Source: Deltaproteobacteria bacterium (GTDB taxonomy: Bacteria > Desulfobacterota > Desulfobacteria > Desulfobacterales > UBA11574). From it: a stretch of 10,933 nt of DNA. Numbering within the stretch: position 1 is the stretch's first letter; each line of letters opens with the position of its first letter. A program made the translations under genes and the position numbers. The notes beneath the pieces are model-generated. The model had not been told where the DNA came from, searched no databases, and saw nothing but the letters and a program-made list of their open reading frames with translations. The stretch lies in contig JAFCZV010000196.1 in assembly GCA_019314155.1 (NCBI GenBank), forward strand, positions 1 through 10,933. The letters are read 5' to 3'. Shown piece after piece: positions 5,183-10,686 of this stretch.

Positions 5183-6343
5183 ATGCGTTATGTGTGGCAA
5201 AATACAAATTGGGCGGAGTTCACATGGAACACCGATGCGCTGGTTCAACCTCTTGGTCGGGCTCGCCGGTGCCAGGGCGGCGTGCTGAGTAAAATGGATG
5301 CCCTTGGTTTGAAATTCAGCAGCGAAGCCCAAGCGGAAATTCTGATTGAAGAAACCGTCAAAACCGCCGCGATTGAAGGCCAGACTCTGCACAGGGATTC
5401 GGTTCGGTCTTCGGTGGCAAGGCGCCTGGGGTTGCCAACAGCCGGTTTGCCGACAGGGGATCGGATCGCAGACGGACTGGTGGATGTGTTGATGGATGCC
5501 ACCGTGAATTATGACAAACCGCTGACAGCGGAAAGGTTAATGGCCTGGCAGGCCGCGCTTTTTCCAACCGGTTATTCTGGCCTTCGCAAGATACGAGCCG
5601 GCCGATGGCGAGGCCTGGAAGCCATGCAGGTGGTGTCCGGCCCCATGGGCAGGGAAAAAGTTCACTTTGAAGCGCCTCCTGCCGAGCGCGTGGATAAAGA
5701 GATCAGGAATTTCCTCCGCTGGTGGGAAAAGGGATCGAAAAATATCGAAGGGTTGCTGCGGGCTGCAATCGCCCATTTCAGGTTTGTCACCATTCATCCG
5801 TTTGAAGATGGCAACGGCCGGATAGCCAGGGCCCTGACCGATATGGCATTGGCACAGGATGAAAAGCTCGGGTCCCGGTTTTACAGCTTGTCGACACGGA
5901 TTATGGCCGAAAGGGATGGTTATTATCGGGTGCTGGAGCGATGCCAGAAAGGAGACGGTGATATTACCGGATGGCTGGTGTGGTTTCTGGAGTGTTTTGA
6001 ACGGGCGGTCGAGCACTCGGAAATATTGATATCCACTGTTCTGACAAAGGCTCGTTTCTGGCAACAACACGGGCAGACCCTGTTGAATGAGCGCCAGCGA
6101 AAGGTTGTCAACCGGTTGCTGGATGCCGGCCCCGACGGTTTTGAAGGCGGTCTGACGACCCGGAAATATGTGTCCATGGCAAAGGTCAGCCGGGCAACCG
6201 CTTTTCGGGTGTCCATGGCAAAGGTCAGCCGGGCAACCGCTTTTCGGGAGATATCCGCCCTGGTCGAAAGGCAGGTATTGCGGCAGAACCCGGGCAAAGG
6301 CCGCAGCGTCAGTTATGACCTCATATGGCCGGACGCGGAATAA
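5183..6343 (+). CDS. Fic family protein with DUF4172 N-terminal domain
   Basis: 386 aa. Residues 1-80 match the DUF4172 start (YVWQ...WAEFTWN, then a helical part). Residues 61-66 read TAAIEG, the (S/T)xxxE(G/N) inhibitory motif whose Glu (E65) blocks ATP binding in self-restrained Fic enzymes. The Fic core is complete: HPFEDGNGRIAR at 205-216 with catalytic H205 and R213/R216. Such enzymes usually transfer AMP from ATP to a hydroxyl on target proteins. The C-terminal ~305-380 is a winged-helix-like DNA-binding region (KVSRATAFREISALVERQVL). Within it 13 residues, VSMAKVSRATAFR, are exactly duplicated, which would double the recognition helix. The length is otherwise normal. The start is supported by the family-typical N-terminus, although no strong ribosome-binding site is visible. 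An inverted repeat lies just upstream. The target is unknown. Confidence 0.9.
   Translation: MRYVWQNTNWAEFTWNTDALVQPLGRARRCQGGVLSKMDALGLKFSSEAQAEILIEETVKTAAIEGQTLHRDSVRSSVARRLGLPTAGLPTGDRIADGLVDVLMDATVNYDKPLTAERLMAWQAALFPTGYSGLRKIRAGRWRGLEAMQVVSGPMGREKVHFEAPPAERVDKEIRNFLRWWEKGSKNIEGLLRAAIAHFRFVTIHPFEDGNGRIARALTDMALAQDEKLGSRFYSLSTRIMAERDGYYRVLERCQKGDGDITGWLVWFLECFERAVEHSEILISTVLTKARFWQQHGQTLLNERQRKVVNRLLDAGPDGFEGGLTTRKYVSMAKVSRATAFRVSMAKVSRATAFREISALVERQVLRQNPGKGRSVSYDLIWPDAE
6170..6247 (+). repeat. Exact 39-nt tandem duplication inside the Fic gene
   Basis: 6170-6208 and 6209-6247 are identical and in frame, each coding for 13 residues (VSMAKVSRATAFR). The lack of any base difference implies a recent slippage or unequal exchange, or an assembly artefact. 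Confidence 0.95.
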
Positions 6344-6412
6344 ACCGTTATCCAGTCTAAATTTGCCTTTTGCGCCTTTGCGTGAAACAAATATCAGCAA
6401 AAGTAGGTTACC

Positions 6413-6604
6413 ATGTTGTGTAGTTTTTCAACATTGGACAATGCCAACCTGGAAACTATTCAGGCTCTGGAAAAAGAACTTGGCCAGACGCTGTTGTCTT
6501 TTTCATACCATGATATTAACCCGGCAGTGATCGACGATGAAGCGCTTTCAAAAATCAGCGAGTTGGAAAAGAAGCTCGGCGTTGTTTTGATCGCCGTCCA
6601 GTAG
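6413..6604 (+). CDS. Small protein with internal helical repeat, unknown function
   Basis: 63 aa, beginning MLCSFSTLDNANLETIQ. It contains two similar units, LETIQALEKELGQTLLSF (residues ~13-30) and LSKISELEKKLGVVLIAV (~45-62), each an amphipathic helix LxxIxxLEKxLG followed by a short hydrophobic strand. This suggests an internal duplication folding as a small two-unit domain or dimer. It is acidic and lacks a signal peptide. I have a vague memory of similar small proteins in sulfate-reducing bacteria, but none with a role I can name. It starts 69 nt after the Fic stop on the same strand with a weak TAGG ribosome-binding site. The conserved-looking repeat and the acceptable start make it a likely real gene. 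Confidence 0.65.
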   Translation: MLCSFSTLDNANLETIQALEKELGQTLLSFSYHDINPAVIDDEALSKISELEKKLGVVLIAVQ

Positions 6605-6720
6605 AAAACATTATTTTCTGATTTAGCGCGGCCATGGTTTAAAGAGTTTTTATTAAGTTCTCGCGGGGAGCGATGACATCATTGTGCCCTATGCCTCTTT
6701 GCTGGTCCTTTGTATTTGCT

Positions 6721-6764
6721 TTAACTTCCCCGTTTAATACGGGATAAATAGGCATTTTAGCTCA
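6721..6764. repeat. 44-nt direct repeat, copy 1
   Basis: Identical to 7903-7946. It includes the small hairpin CCCGT-TTAAT-ACGGG (6729-6743) and ends TTTTAGCTCA, running into the 96-bp repeat. Confidence 0.8.
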
Positions 6765-6851
6765 CCCCGGTGAAATACGTTGAACGTTTGCTGTCGCAAT
6801 TTCACAGGGTAAATTTTAGCTCACTTTTATCCGCCGATGCTTTGTGGCGGG
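6756..6851. repeat. 96-bp perfect direct repeat, copy 2
   Basis: Identical to 311-406. After it, 26 nt ending again in GTGGCGGG precede the GTTAG that directly follows copy 1. The extra unit looks like a local expansion or deletion between GTGGCGGG repeats. Confidence 0.8.
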
Positions 6852-6922
6852 CTTGTCCGCCTTCGTAGTGTGGCGGGTTAGTCACTTTTTTATTTGGATT
6901 AGAATGGGTGAGGGAGATGGAG

Positions 6923-6946
6923 AATAAGTCAATGTAGTCAAGGGCC
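6923..6946. repeat. AATAAGTCAA intergenic repeat, copy 3 (truncated)
   Basis: The motif AATAAGTCAATGTAGTCAAGG is intact, but the usual ACGTCCCC end is replaced by GCCCGG. The upstream flank (TTTATTTGGATTAGAATGGG) is shared with the copy at 8980. Confidence 0.7.
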
Positions 6947-6991
6947 CGGAAGGTTTCTCTCAGATTGTCCGCAAAACTTATCATTTTCAAC

Positions 6992-7164
6992 TGCAAAGGC
7001 TTTTCTGCTACAATGTATCATCTTTGGCAAAATCCTTGACATGTTAAGTTAAATGTGCGAAAAAACATTAAATTTCAAGATATTCGCTTTAACCTTTAAC
7101 AAATACAGAGAATATGCGATGGATACAAAAACCCCATTTCTCATATAGAGAGGCGGGGTTTTTT
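6992..7164 (+). repeat. ~170-nt intergenic element, copy C
   Basis: Closest to copy A (21-195); both keep ACAATGTATCAT, TCCTTGACAT, TGCGAAAAAACATTAAATT, TTTAACC and TGCGATGGATACAA. GCGAA and TTCGC could pair in the middle of this copy. It ends about 120 nt before the second ORF6N gene. Confidence 0.6.
7131..7164 (+). terminator. Terminator-like hairpin of element copy C
   Basis: ACCCC (7131-7135) pairs with GGGGT (7155-7159), with an inner TTTCTC/GAGAGG stem, and a T-run follows through 7164. This is the strongest terminator shape in the window. Confidence 0.7.
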
Positions 7165-7284
7165 AGTTTTTAGACCCCGGCTAAATAGATAACAAAAGAT
7201 TTAACTGGGCCCCGATGTCGGGATCTACGTTTTACTCCGACAAGCAGGATTAACAAGTAGCCCTGAAAGAAAAGGTAATTTAAT

Positions 7285-7830
7285 ATGGCAACGTTGGTAC
7301 CGATAGAACTGATTGCGAGCAAAATTTATCTCATCCGCGGTATTAAGGTGATGCTGGACAGCGATTTAGCTGAACTTTATGGAGTGGAGACTCGAAGCCT
7401 CATCCAAGCCGTCAAACGGAATATTGAGAGATTTCCCTCTGACTTTATGTTGCAACTTACTAAAGAAGAATTCGATTCTTTGAGATCACAAATTGTGATC
7501 TCAAAAGGGAAGGGGGGGCGGAGGTATCTTCCTTATGTTTTTTCCGAGCAGGGCGTAGCCATGCTTTCGAGCGTTTTAAAATCTAAACGAGCAATCGAGG
7601 TAAACATTGCCATCATGCGTGTCTTTGTACAACTCAGAAAGACGGTGGCAACCCATAAAGAACTATCGCGTGAACTTGCAGATTTGGAGCAGCGAATAGA
7701 AGGGCATGACGAACAAATACAGGTCATATTCGAGGCGATTCGTCAGCTTATGGCACCTCCTGACAAAAAGGTGAAAAAAATCGGATTCACAGTTAAAGAG
7801 AAGCAAAGGACTTACGACAAAAGAGGTTAA
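7285..7830 (+). CDS. ORF6N-domain DNA-binding protein
   Basis: 181 aa, the usual length for stand-alone ORF6N proteins. Residues 1-95 hold the domain (LIASKIYLIRGIKVMLDSDLAELY split over ~9-32, FPSDFMLQLT, YLPYVFSEQGVAMLSSVL). Residues ~115-155 are a charged helical or coiled-coil region. A KKVKKIGFTVKEKQRTY tail ends the protein. AAAGG lies 9-10 nt before the ATG. It has no second domain, unlike the paralog at 491. Its stop and the following 21 nt are identical to those of the paralog at 9945, followed in both by a 7-nt-period array. It is likely a DNA-binding or regulatory protein of phage or plasmid ancestry. The palindrome at codons 66-73 has 13-bp arms. Confidence 0.85.
   Translation: MATLVPIELIASKIYLIRGIKVMLDSDLAELYGVETRSLIQAVKRNIERFPSDFMLQLTKEEFDSLRSQIVISKGKGGRRYLPYVFSEQGVAMLSSVLKSKRAIEVNIAIMRVFVQLRKTVATHKELSRELADLEQRIEGHDEQIQVIFEAIRQLMAPPDKKVKKIGFTVKEKQRTYDKRG
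7479..7505. other. Intragenic palindrome of ORF6N gene 2
   Basis: The perfect 13-bp arms TTTGAGATCACAA (7479-7491) and TTGTGATCTCAAA (7493-7505) surround one central base. It encodes LRSQIVISK at residues 66-74. Each arm contains a GATC. It occupies exactly the same codon positions as the palindromes in the two paralogs. Confidence 0.95.
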
Positions 7831-7851
7831 AGGTTTGGTTTTTCGTCCTGA
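7828..7851. repeat. 24-nt shared 3' flank of ORF6N genes
   Basis: From the TAA stop onward these 24 nt are identical to 10476-10499 after the third ORF6N gene. The coding sequences just before the stop differ, so the shared block starts at the stop codon. Confidence 0.85.
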
Positions 7852-7897
7852 ACCCTGACCCCAGGACCCTGATCCCTGGCTCCTGAACCCTGGTATT
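7849..7897. repeat. Degenerate 7-nt tandem array downstream of ORF6N gene 2
   Basis: Seven 7-mers run in register: TGAACCC, TGACCCC, AGGACCC, TGATCCC, TGGCTCC, TGAACCC, TGGTATT. TGA triplets fall in all three frames. Confidence 0.85.
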
Positions 7898-7902
7898 TGG
7901 TC

Positions 7903-7946
7903 TTAACTTCCCCGTTTAATACGGGATAAATAGGCATTTTAGCTCA
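7903..7946. repeat. 44-nt direct repeat, copy 2
   Basis: Identical to 6721-6764. Here the terminal TTTTAGCTCA is tandemly doubled (7937-7946 and 7947-7956) instead of running into the 96-bp repeat. Confidence 0.8.
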
Positions 7947-8021
7947 TTTTAGCTCACTTTAGGCAATTTATACCCTGACCCCTGCCTGTTGGAGCGAAGC
8001 GGAAATCCCGATCTTTCGGGG

Positions 8022-8063
8022 CCCTGTTCAATTTGCGATAGCAATAGTATAACGTATTTCACC
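8022..8063 (-). repeat. Diverged inverted copy of the 96-bp repeat core
   Basis: Reading the minus strand gives GGTGAAATACGTT and later a relative of TTGCTGTCGCAATTTCACAG, matching the inner part of 311-406 with several differences. A CCCGA/TCGGG hairpin lies just before it (8008-8020). Confidence 0.55.
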
Positions 8064-8104
8064 AGGGCGACTCGAGCGAGCCTGGGAGTGGGCGGTGAAT
8101 AGAA

Positions 8105-8131
8105 TTTGCGTTAATCTGCGTGCATCTGCGG
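8105..8131. repeat. Period-10 TGCG phrase
   Basis: TGCG recurs at 8107, 8117 and 8127, exactly 10 nt apart, inside TTAAT and GCATC spacers. It lies immediately upstream of the methyltransferase start, where a ribosome-binding site would be expected but is not obvious. Confidence 0.6.
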
Positions 8132-8143
8132 TTAAGTATAAAA

Positions 8144-8722
8144 ATGTTAGACTTTTACCAAAAAAATTACAAAGCGTATCACGAAAAAACGTTTTATATT
8201 GATCCAACATCGTTTTTAGCCCCTCTGGCCCAAGGGCTTCCGCCGGAAGCGTTTGTCCTGGACGTGGGGTGCGGCAGCGGCCGTGATCTGGTCTGGATGA
8301 AAAAGCGGGGCTTTGAGGTGATCGGTTTTGAGCGGTCTCCGGGTCTTGCGGAACTTGCAAGGGACAATGCCGGATGTGAAGTCATTGAAGGAGATTTCGA
8401 GACATACGACTTTGATTCAATCCTAGCCGACGCTATAATGGCTATCGGTGCCCTGGTTCATGTGCCCCATGAGAGATTTTCAAGGGTTTTTGAAAACATC
8501 ACATCAGCAATACCTAAGAATGGAAGTGTTTTAATCACGTTAAAAGAGGGCTCCGGAAGCCGGACAGACTCAGATGGCAGAATTTTCTATCTGTGGGAGG
8601 AACTAAAGGCCCGAGAAATGTTTGATACCATGGGTTTCAAGGTGTGTGACTTTTCAACGTCTGTTTCCAAAACAGGATCCGGAGAGGTCTGGATGAGTTA
8701 TGTTCTTGAAAAGGCAGGATGA
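8144..8722 (+). CDS. Class I SAM-dependent methyltransferase
   Basis: 192 aa from the ATG at 8144. The frame opens at 8120, but those eight codons lie in a repeat phrase, and MLDFYQKNYKAYHEKTF is a typical start. Motif I, VLDVGCGSGRD at 38-47, binds the SAM methionine; E63 in VIGFERS is the expected ribose-binding acid; EGDFE (82-86) is the motif II/III region. GALVHVPHERF and SAIPKNGSVLITLKEGSG are usual later strands. The family (Methyltransf_11/25 type) modifies small molecules, proteins or nucleic acids; nothing here shows the substrate. No clear Shine-Dalgarno sequence is visible. It stands alone between repeat clusters. A partial echo of its last codons appears at 8797-8825. Confidence 0.85.
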   Translation: MLDFYQKNYKAYHEKTFYIDPTSFLAPLAQGLPPEAFVLDVGCGSGRDLVWMKKRGFEVIGFERSPGLAELARDNAGCEVIEGDFETYDFDSILADAIMAIGALVHVPHERFSRVFENITSAIPKNGSVLITLKEGSGSRTDSDGRIFYLWEELKAREMFDTMGFKVCDFSTSVSKTGSGEVWMSYVLEKAG

Positions 8723-8745
8723 GCACGATTTTCAGTATTTAACTC

Positions 8746-8766
8746 TGAACCTTGAACCTTGAACTT
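8746..8766. repeat. Short 7-nt tandem array
   Basis: Three 7-mers, TGAACCT twice and then TGAACTT. They open a composite block repeated at 10574-10762. Confidence 0.7.
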
Positions 8767-8796
8767 TGGCTATCGAAGCAAAGCGTTAATCTCTAT

Positions 8797-8825
8797 ATGA
8801 GTTATGTTTTGGACAAGCAGGTTAA
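8797..8825 (+). pseudogene. Possible echo of a methyltransferase 3' end
   Basis: ATGAGTTATGTT...GAC/AAG..CAGG resembles the end of the methyltransferase gene at 8693-8721, giving MSYVLDKQ against MSYVLEKA. Upstream of it the sequence instead follows the intergenic repeat seen at 10603-10635. It may be the remnant tail of a lost paralog, or chance. Confidence 0.35.
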
Positions 8826-8836
8826 TGGGGATAGGA

Positions 8837-8868
8837 AATAGGTCAATGTAGTCAACTACGTCCCCAAA
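8837..8868. repeat. AATAAGTCAA intergenic repeat, copy 4
   Basis: Reads AATAGGTCAATGTAGTCAA then CTACGTCCCCAAAG. It runs directly into the 84-bp repeat. Confidence 0.7.
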
Positions 8869-8944
8869 GACAAAAGATGGAAATAGATAAGATTATTAAT
8901 CTGTCAAGAACTGTCAAGAATGAAGACGCGACCCCGTCGTTTTC
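8861..8944. repeat. 84-bp direct repeat, copy 1
   Basis: Matches 10679-10762 with one difference (8938 C, 10756 T). It contains CTGTCAAGAA twice in tandem, then GAAGACGCGACCCCG. No open frame is shared. Confidence 0.9.
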
Positions 8945-8979
8945 TTTATTTGGATTAGAATGGGTAGAGGGGGATAGGG

Positions 8980-9012
8980 GATAAGTCAATGTAGTCAAGG
9001 GCGTCCCGCAAG
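8980..9012. repeat. AATAAGTCAA intergenic repeat, copy 5
   Basis: GATAAGTCAATGTAGTCAAGG then GCGTCCCGCAAG, 43 nt before the NYN-domain gene. Confidence 0.7.
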
Positions 9013-9054
9013 TCCACTTAAAGGGGTGGTTACTGACAAAAGGAGGAACGGAAA

Positions 9055-9882
9055 ATGGTCAGCCAGGTCGAGATCAAGAATATGGCATTGTTCTGCGATT
9101 TCGAGAATATCGCTCTGGGAGTCAAAGACTCCAAGTATGCAAAGTTCGACATCCAGAAAGTGCTCGAACGCCTGCTCCTCAAGGGGAGCATCGTCGTCAA
9201 GAAGGCTTACTGCGACTGGGAGCGCTACAAGGAGTTTAAGAAGGTCATGCACGAGGCCGCCTTCGAACTCATCGAAATCCCCCATGTCCGTCAGTCGGGG
9301 AAGAATTCTGCGGACATCCGCATGGTGGTGGATGCCCTGGACCTTTGCTATACCAAGAGCCATGTGGAGACCTTTGTCATTATCAGCGGGGACTCGGATT
9401 TTTCGCCGTTGGTGAGCAAGCTGCGCGAAAACAACAAGGTGGTCATCGGGTGCGGGGTGAAAAATTCTTCGTCGGACCTGCTGGTCGCCAACTGCGACGA
9501 GTTCATCTATTACGACGACCTGGTCCGGGAGGAAGAGGCCAAAAAGAAAAAGAGCAAAAAAACAGCCCCTAAACCGGGTCCGGGCAAGCCTCCCAAGAAG
9601 GGGGTCCGTAAAACCATAGAAGAAAAAAAACAAAATGCCGTGGAATTGGTCATCGAAACTGTCGAAGCCCTCATCGCCGAGCGGGGTGAGTCGGACAAGA
9701 TCTGGGGCTCGATGGTCAAGCAGGCCCTGAAGCGGCGAAAACCCGGGTTCACCGAATCCTATTACGGCTTTCGGACCTTCGGCCAACTGATTGAATACGG
9801 GCAGAGTCGCGGTCTGCTGGAACTGGAAAAGGACGAACGCTCCGGCGGCTATATCATCCATTTGCCGGCCCCCGAGGACTGA
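9055..9882 (+). CDS. NYN (PIN-like) domain protein with C-terminal LOTUS/OST-HTH-type domain
   Basis: 275 aa. A strong GGAGG lies just upstream of the ATG. Residues ~10-155 form a NYN/LabA-like PIN fold: FCDFEN (D15, N18), KNSADIRMVVDAL (D87) and ISGDSDFSPLV (D113, D115) supply the acidic metal-binding cluster expected of an RNA-cleaving nuclease. A Lys/Pro-rich linker (~161-190) leads to residues ~190-272, whose pattern (AVELVIETVEALIAER, WGSMVKQALKRRKPGF, YYGFRTFGQLIEY, then a short strand region) fits an OST-HTH/LOTUS RNA-binding domain. Together these suggest a cytosolic ribonuclease or RNA-binding protein. Codon use is GC-rich, unlike the neighbouring ORF6N genes. It ends 62 nt before the third ORF6N gene. 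No partner is evident. Confidence 0.85.
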   Translation: MVSQVEIKNMALFCDFENIALGVKDSKYAKFDIQKVLERLLLKGSIVVKKAYCDWERYKEFKKVMHEAAFELIEIPHVRQSGKNSADIRMVVDALDLCYTKSHVETFVIISGDSDFSPLVSKLRENNKVVIGCGVKNSSSDLLVANCDEFIYYDDLVREEEAKKKKSKKTAPKPGPGKPPKKGVRKTIEEKKQNAVELVIETVEALIAERGESDKIWGSMVKQALKRRKPGFTESYYGFRTFGQLIEYGQSRGLLELEKDERSGGYIIHLPAPED

Positions 9883-9944
9883 CCCGGTGCACCGCATCTT
9901 TAGTCATTTGTGATCCTGACACCTTAAAAAGAAGGTATGGTAAA

Positions 9945-10478
9945 ATGACAGAACTTGTTCCCGTCGAACTCATTGCGAGCAAAATATACCTGATACGCGG
10001 TATTAAGGTGATGCTGGACAGAGACTTGGCAGAGCTTTATGATGTTGAAACAAAACGTTTAAAGGAGCAGGTTCGAAGGAATATCGAAAGATTCCCAGAA
10101 GATTTCATGTTTGAGCTCACAAAAGAGGAAATAAAAAACTTGAGGTCGCAATTTGCGACCTCAAGTTGGGGCGGGGCCAGATATTTACCCATGGCATTCT
10201 CGGAGCATGGTGTATTAATGCTTTCCTCTGTCTTGAAAAGCGAAAGAGCTATACAGGTGAACATTGTCATTATGCGTGCATTTTTAAAACTCCGAGAAAT
10301 GCTGTCAACTCATAAAGATTTAAAGAGAAAAATTGAATCCATGGAGAAAAAATACGACGAACAATTTCAAATCGTATTTGAAGCCATAAAACAGCTATTG
10401 TCTGAGGAGGATAAACCTAAGAAAAAAATCGGATTCATGGTGAAGGAGAAACAAAAAGCTTATTGTAAAAGAAAATAA
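9945..10478 (+). CDS. ORF6N-domain DNA-binding protein
   Basis: 177 aa, a stand-alone ORF6N protein. Residues 1-92 hold the domain (LIASKIYLIRGIKVMLDRDL, AELYDVETKRL, RFPEDFMFELT, YLPMAFSEHGVLMLSSVL). The C-terminal half (STHKDLKRKIESMEKKYDEQ, then IVFEAIKQLL) is closely related to the gene at 491 but lacks its zinc-ribbon tail, ending KAYCKRK. AAGG lies about 10 nt before the ATG. The palindrome at codons 66-73 here has perfect 15-bp arms. Its 3' flank is shared with the gene at 7285 and is followed by a 7-nt-period array. It could be co-transcribed with the NYN gene 62 nt upstream. A DNA-binding or regulatory role is inferred from the domain; the target is unknown. Confidence 0.85.
   Translation: MTELVPVELIASKIYLIRGIKVMLDRDLAELYDVETKRLKEQVRRNIERFPEDFMFELTKEEIKNLRSQFATSSWGGARYLPMAFSEHGVLMLSSVLKSERAIQVNIVIMRAFLKLREMLSTHKDLKRKIESMEKKYDEQFQIVFEAIKQLLSEEDKPKKKIGFMVKEKQKAYCKRK
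10137..10167. other. Intragenic palindrome of ORF6N gene 3
   Basis: The perfect 15-bp arms AACTTGAGGTCGCAA (10137-10151) and TTGCGACCTCAAGTT (10153-10167) flank a single base. It encodes LRSQFATSS at residues 66-74. It is the longest of the three and lies at the same codon position. Confidence 0.97.
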
Positions 10479-10496
10479 AGGTTTGGTTTTTCGTCC

Positions 10497-10538
10497 TGAT
10501 CCCAGATCCCTGACCCCTGACACCTGGCCCCTGACACC
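10497..10538. repeat. Degenerate 7-nt tandem array downstream of ORF6N gene 3
   Basis: Six 7-mers in register: TGATCCC, AGATCCC, TGACCCC, TGACACC, TGGCCCC, TGACACC. Confidence 0.85.
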
Positions 10539-10573
10539 TGTTGGAGCGAAGCGGAAATCCCGATTTATCGGGG

Positions 10574-10601
10574 AACCCAGAACCCAGAACGCTGAACCTT
10601 T
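10574..10601. repeat. Second 7-nt array
   Basis: Four 7-mers: AACCCAG twice, AACGCTG and AACCTTT. They open the composite block also seen from 8746. Confidence 0.7.
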
Positions 10602-10654
10602 AGTATCGAAGCGAAGCGTAGATCTCAATATAAGAGTGGGTGAGGGGATAATGG

Positions 10655-10686
10655 ATTAAGTCATTGTAGCCAAGGATGTCCCCAAA
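10655..10686. repeat. AATAAGTCAA intergenic repeat, copy 6
   Basis: ATTAAGTCATTGTAGCCAAGG then ATGTCCCCAAAG, a slightly diverged copy running into the 84-bp repeat. Confidence 0.65.

Larger units (their letters stand above)
6605..7284. other. 680-nt repeat cluster without a convincing gene
   Basis: In order it holds a 44-nt repeat (6721-6764), the 96-bp repeat copy 2 (6756-6851), a short G/T-rich extension, an AATAAGTCAA motif (6923-6946), element copy C (6992-7164) and a CCCCGATGTCGGG hairpin (7208-7220). A 64-codon minus-strand frame crosses it but is made of repeat sequence. Confidence 0.7.

Noticed and set aside
5537..6400. 287-codon minus-strand open frame opposite the Fic gene
   Set aside because: The Fic motif, inhibitory motif and DUF4172 start on the plus strand are decisive; the antisense frame is a GC-rich shadow.
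6168..6530. 120-codon plus-strand open frame spanning the Fic end and the small gene
   Set aside because: It is an out-of-frame reading of the duplicated Fic segment and of the 63-residue gene.
6802..6996. 64-codon minus-strand open frame
   Set aside because: It is built from the 96-bp repeat, the GTGGCGGG unit and the AATAAGTCAA motif, has no ribosome-binding site, and matches no protein pattern.
6992..7164. c-di-GMP or other known riboswitch
   Set aside because: I could not match the element to the conserved core of a riboswitch class I know, and copies A and C precede ORF6N genes only at a distance, with a terminator and other sequence between.
8995..9897. 300-codon minus-strand open frame opposite the NYN gene
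   Set aside because: It lies antisense to a gene with clear NYN and LOTUS motifs and a strong ribosome-binding site; its own translation is compositionally odd and motif-free.
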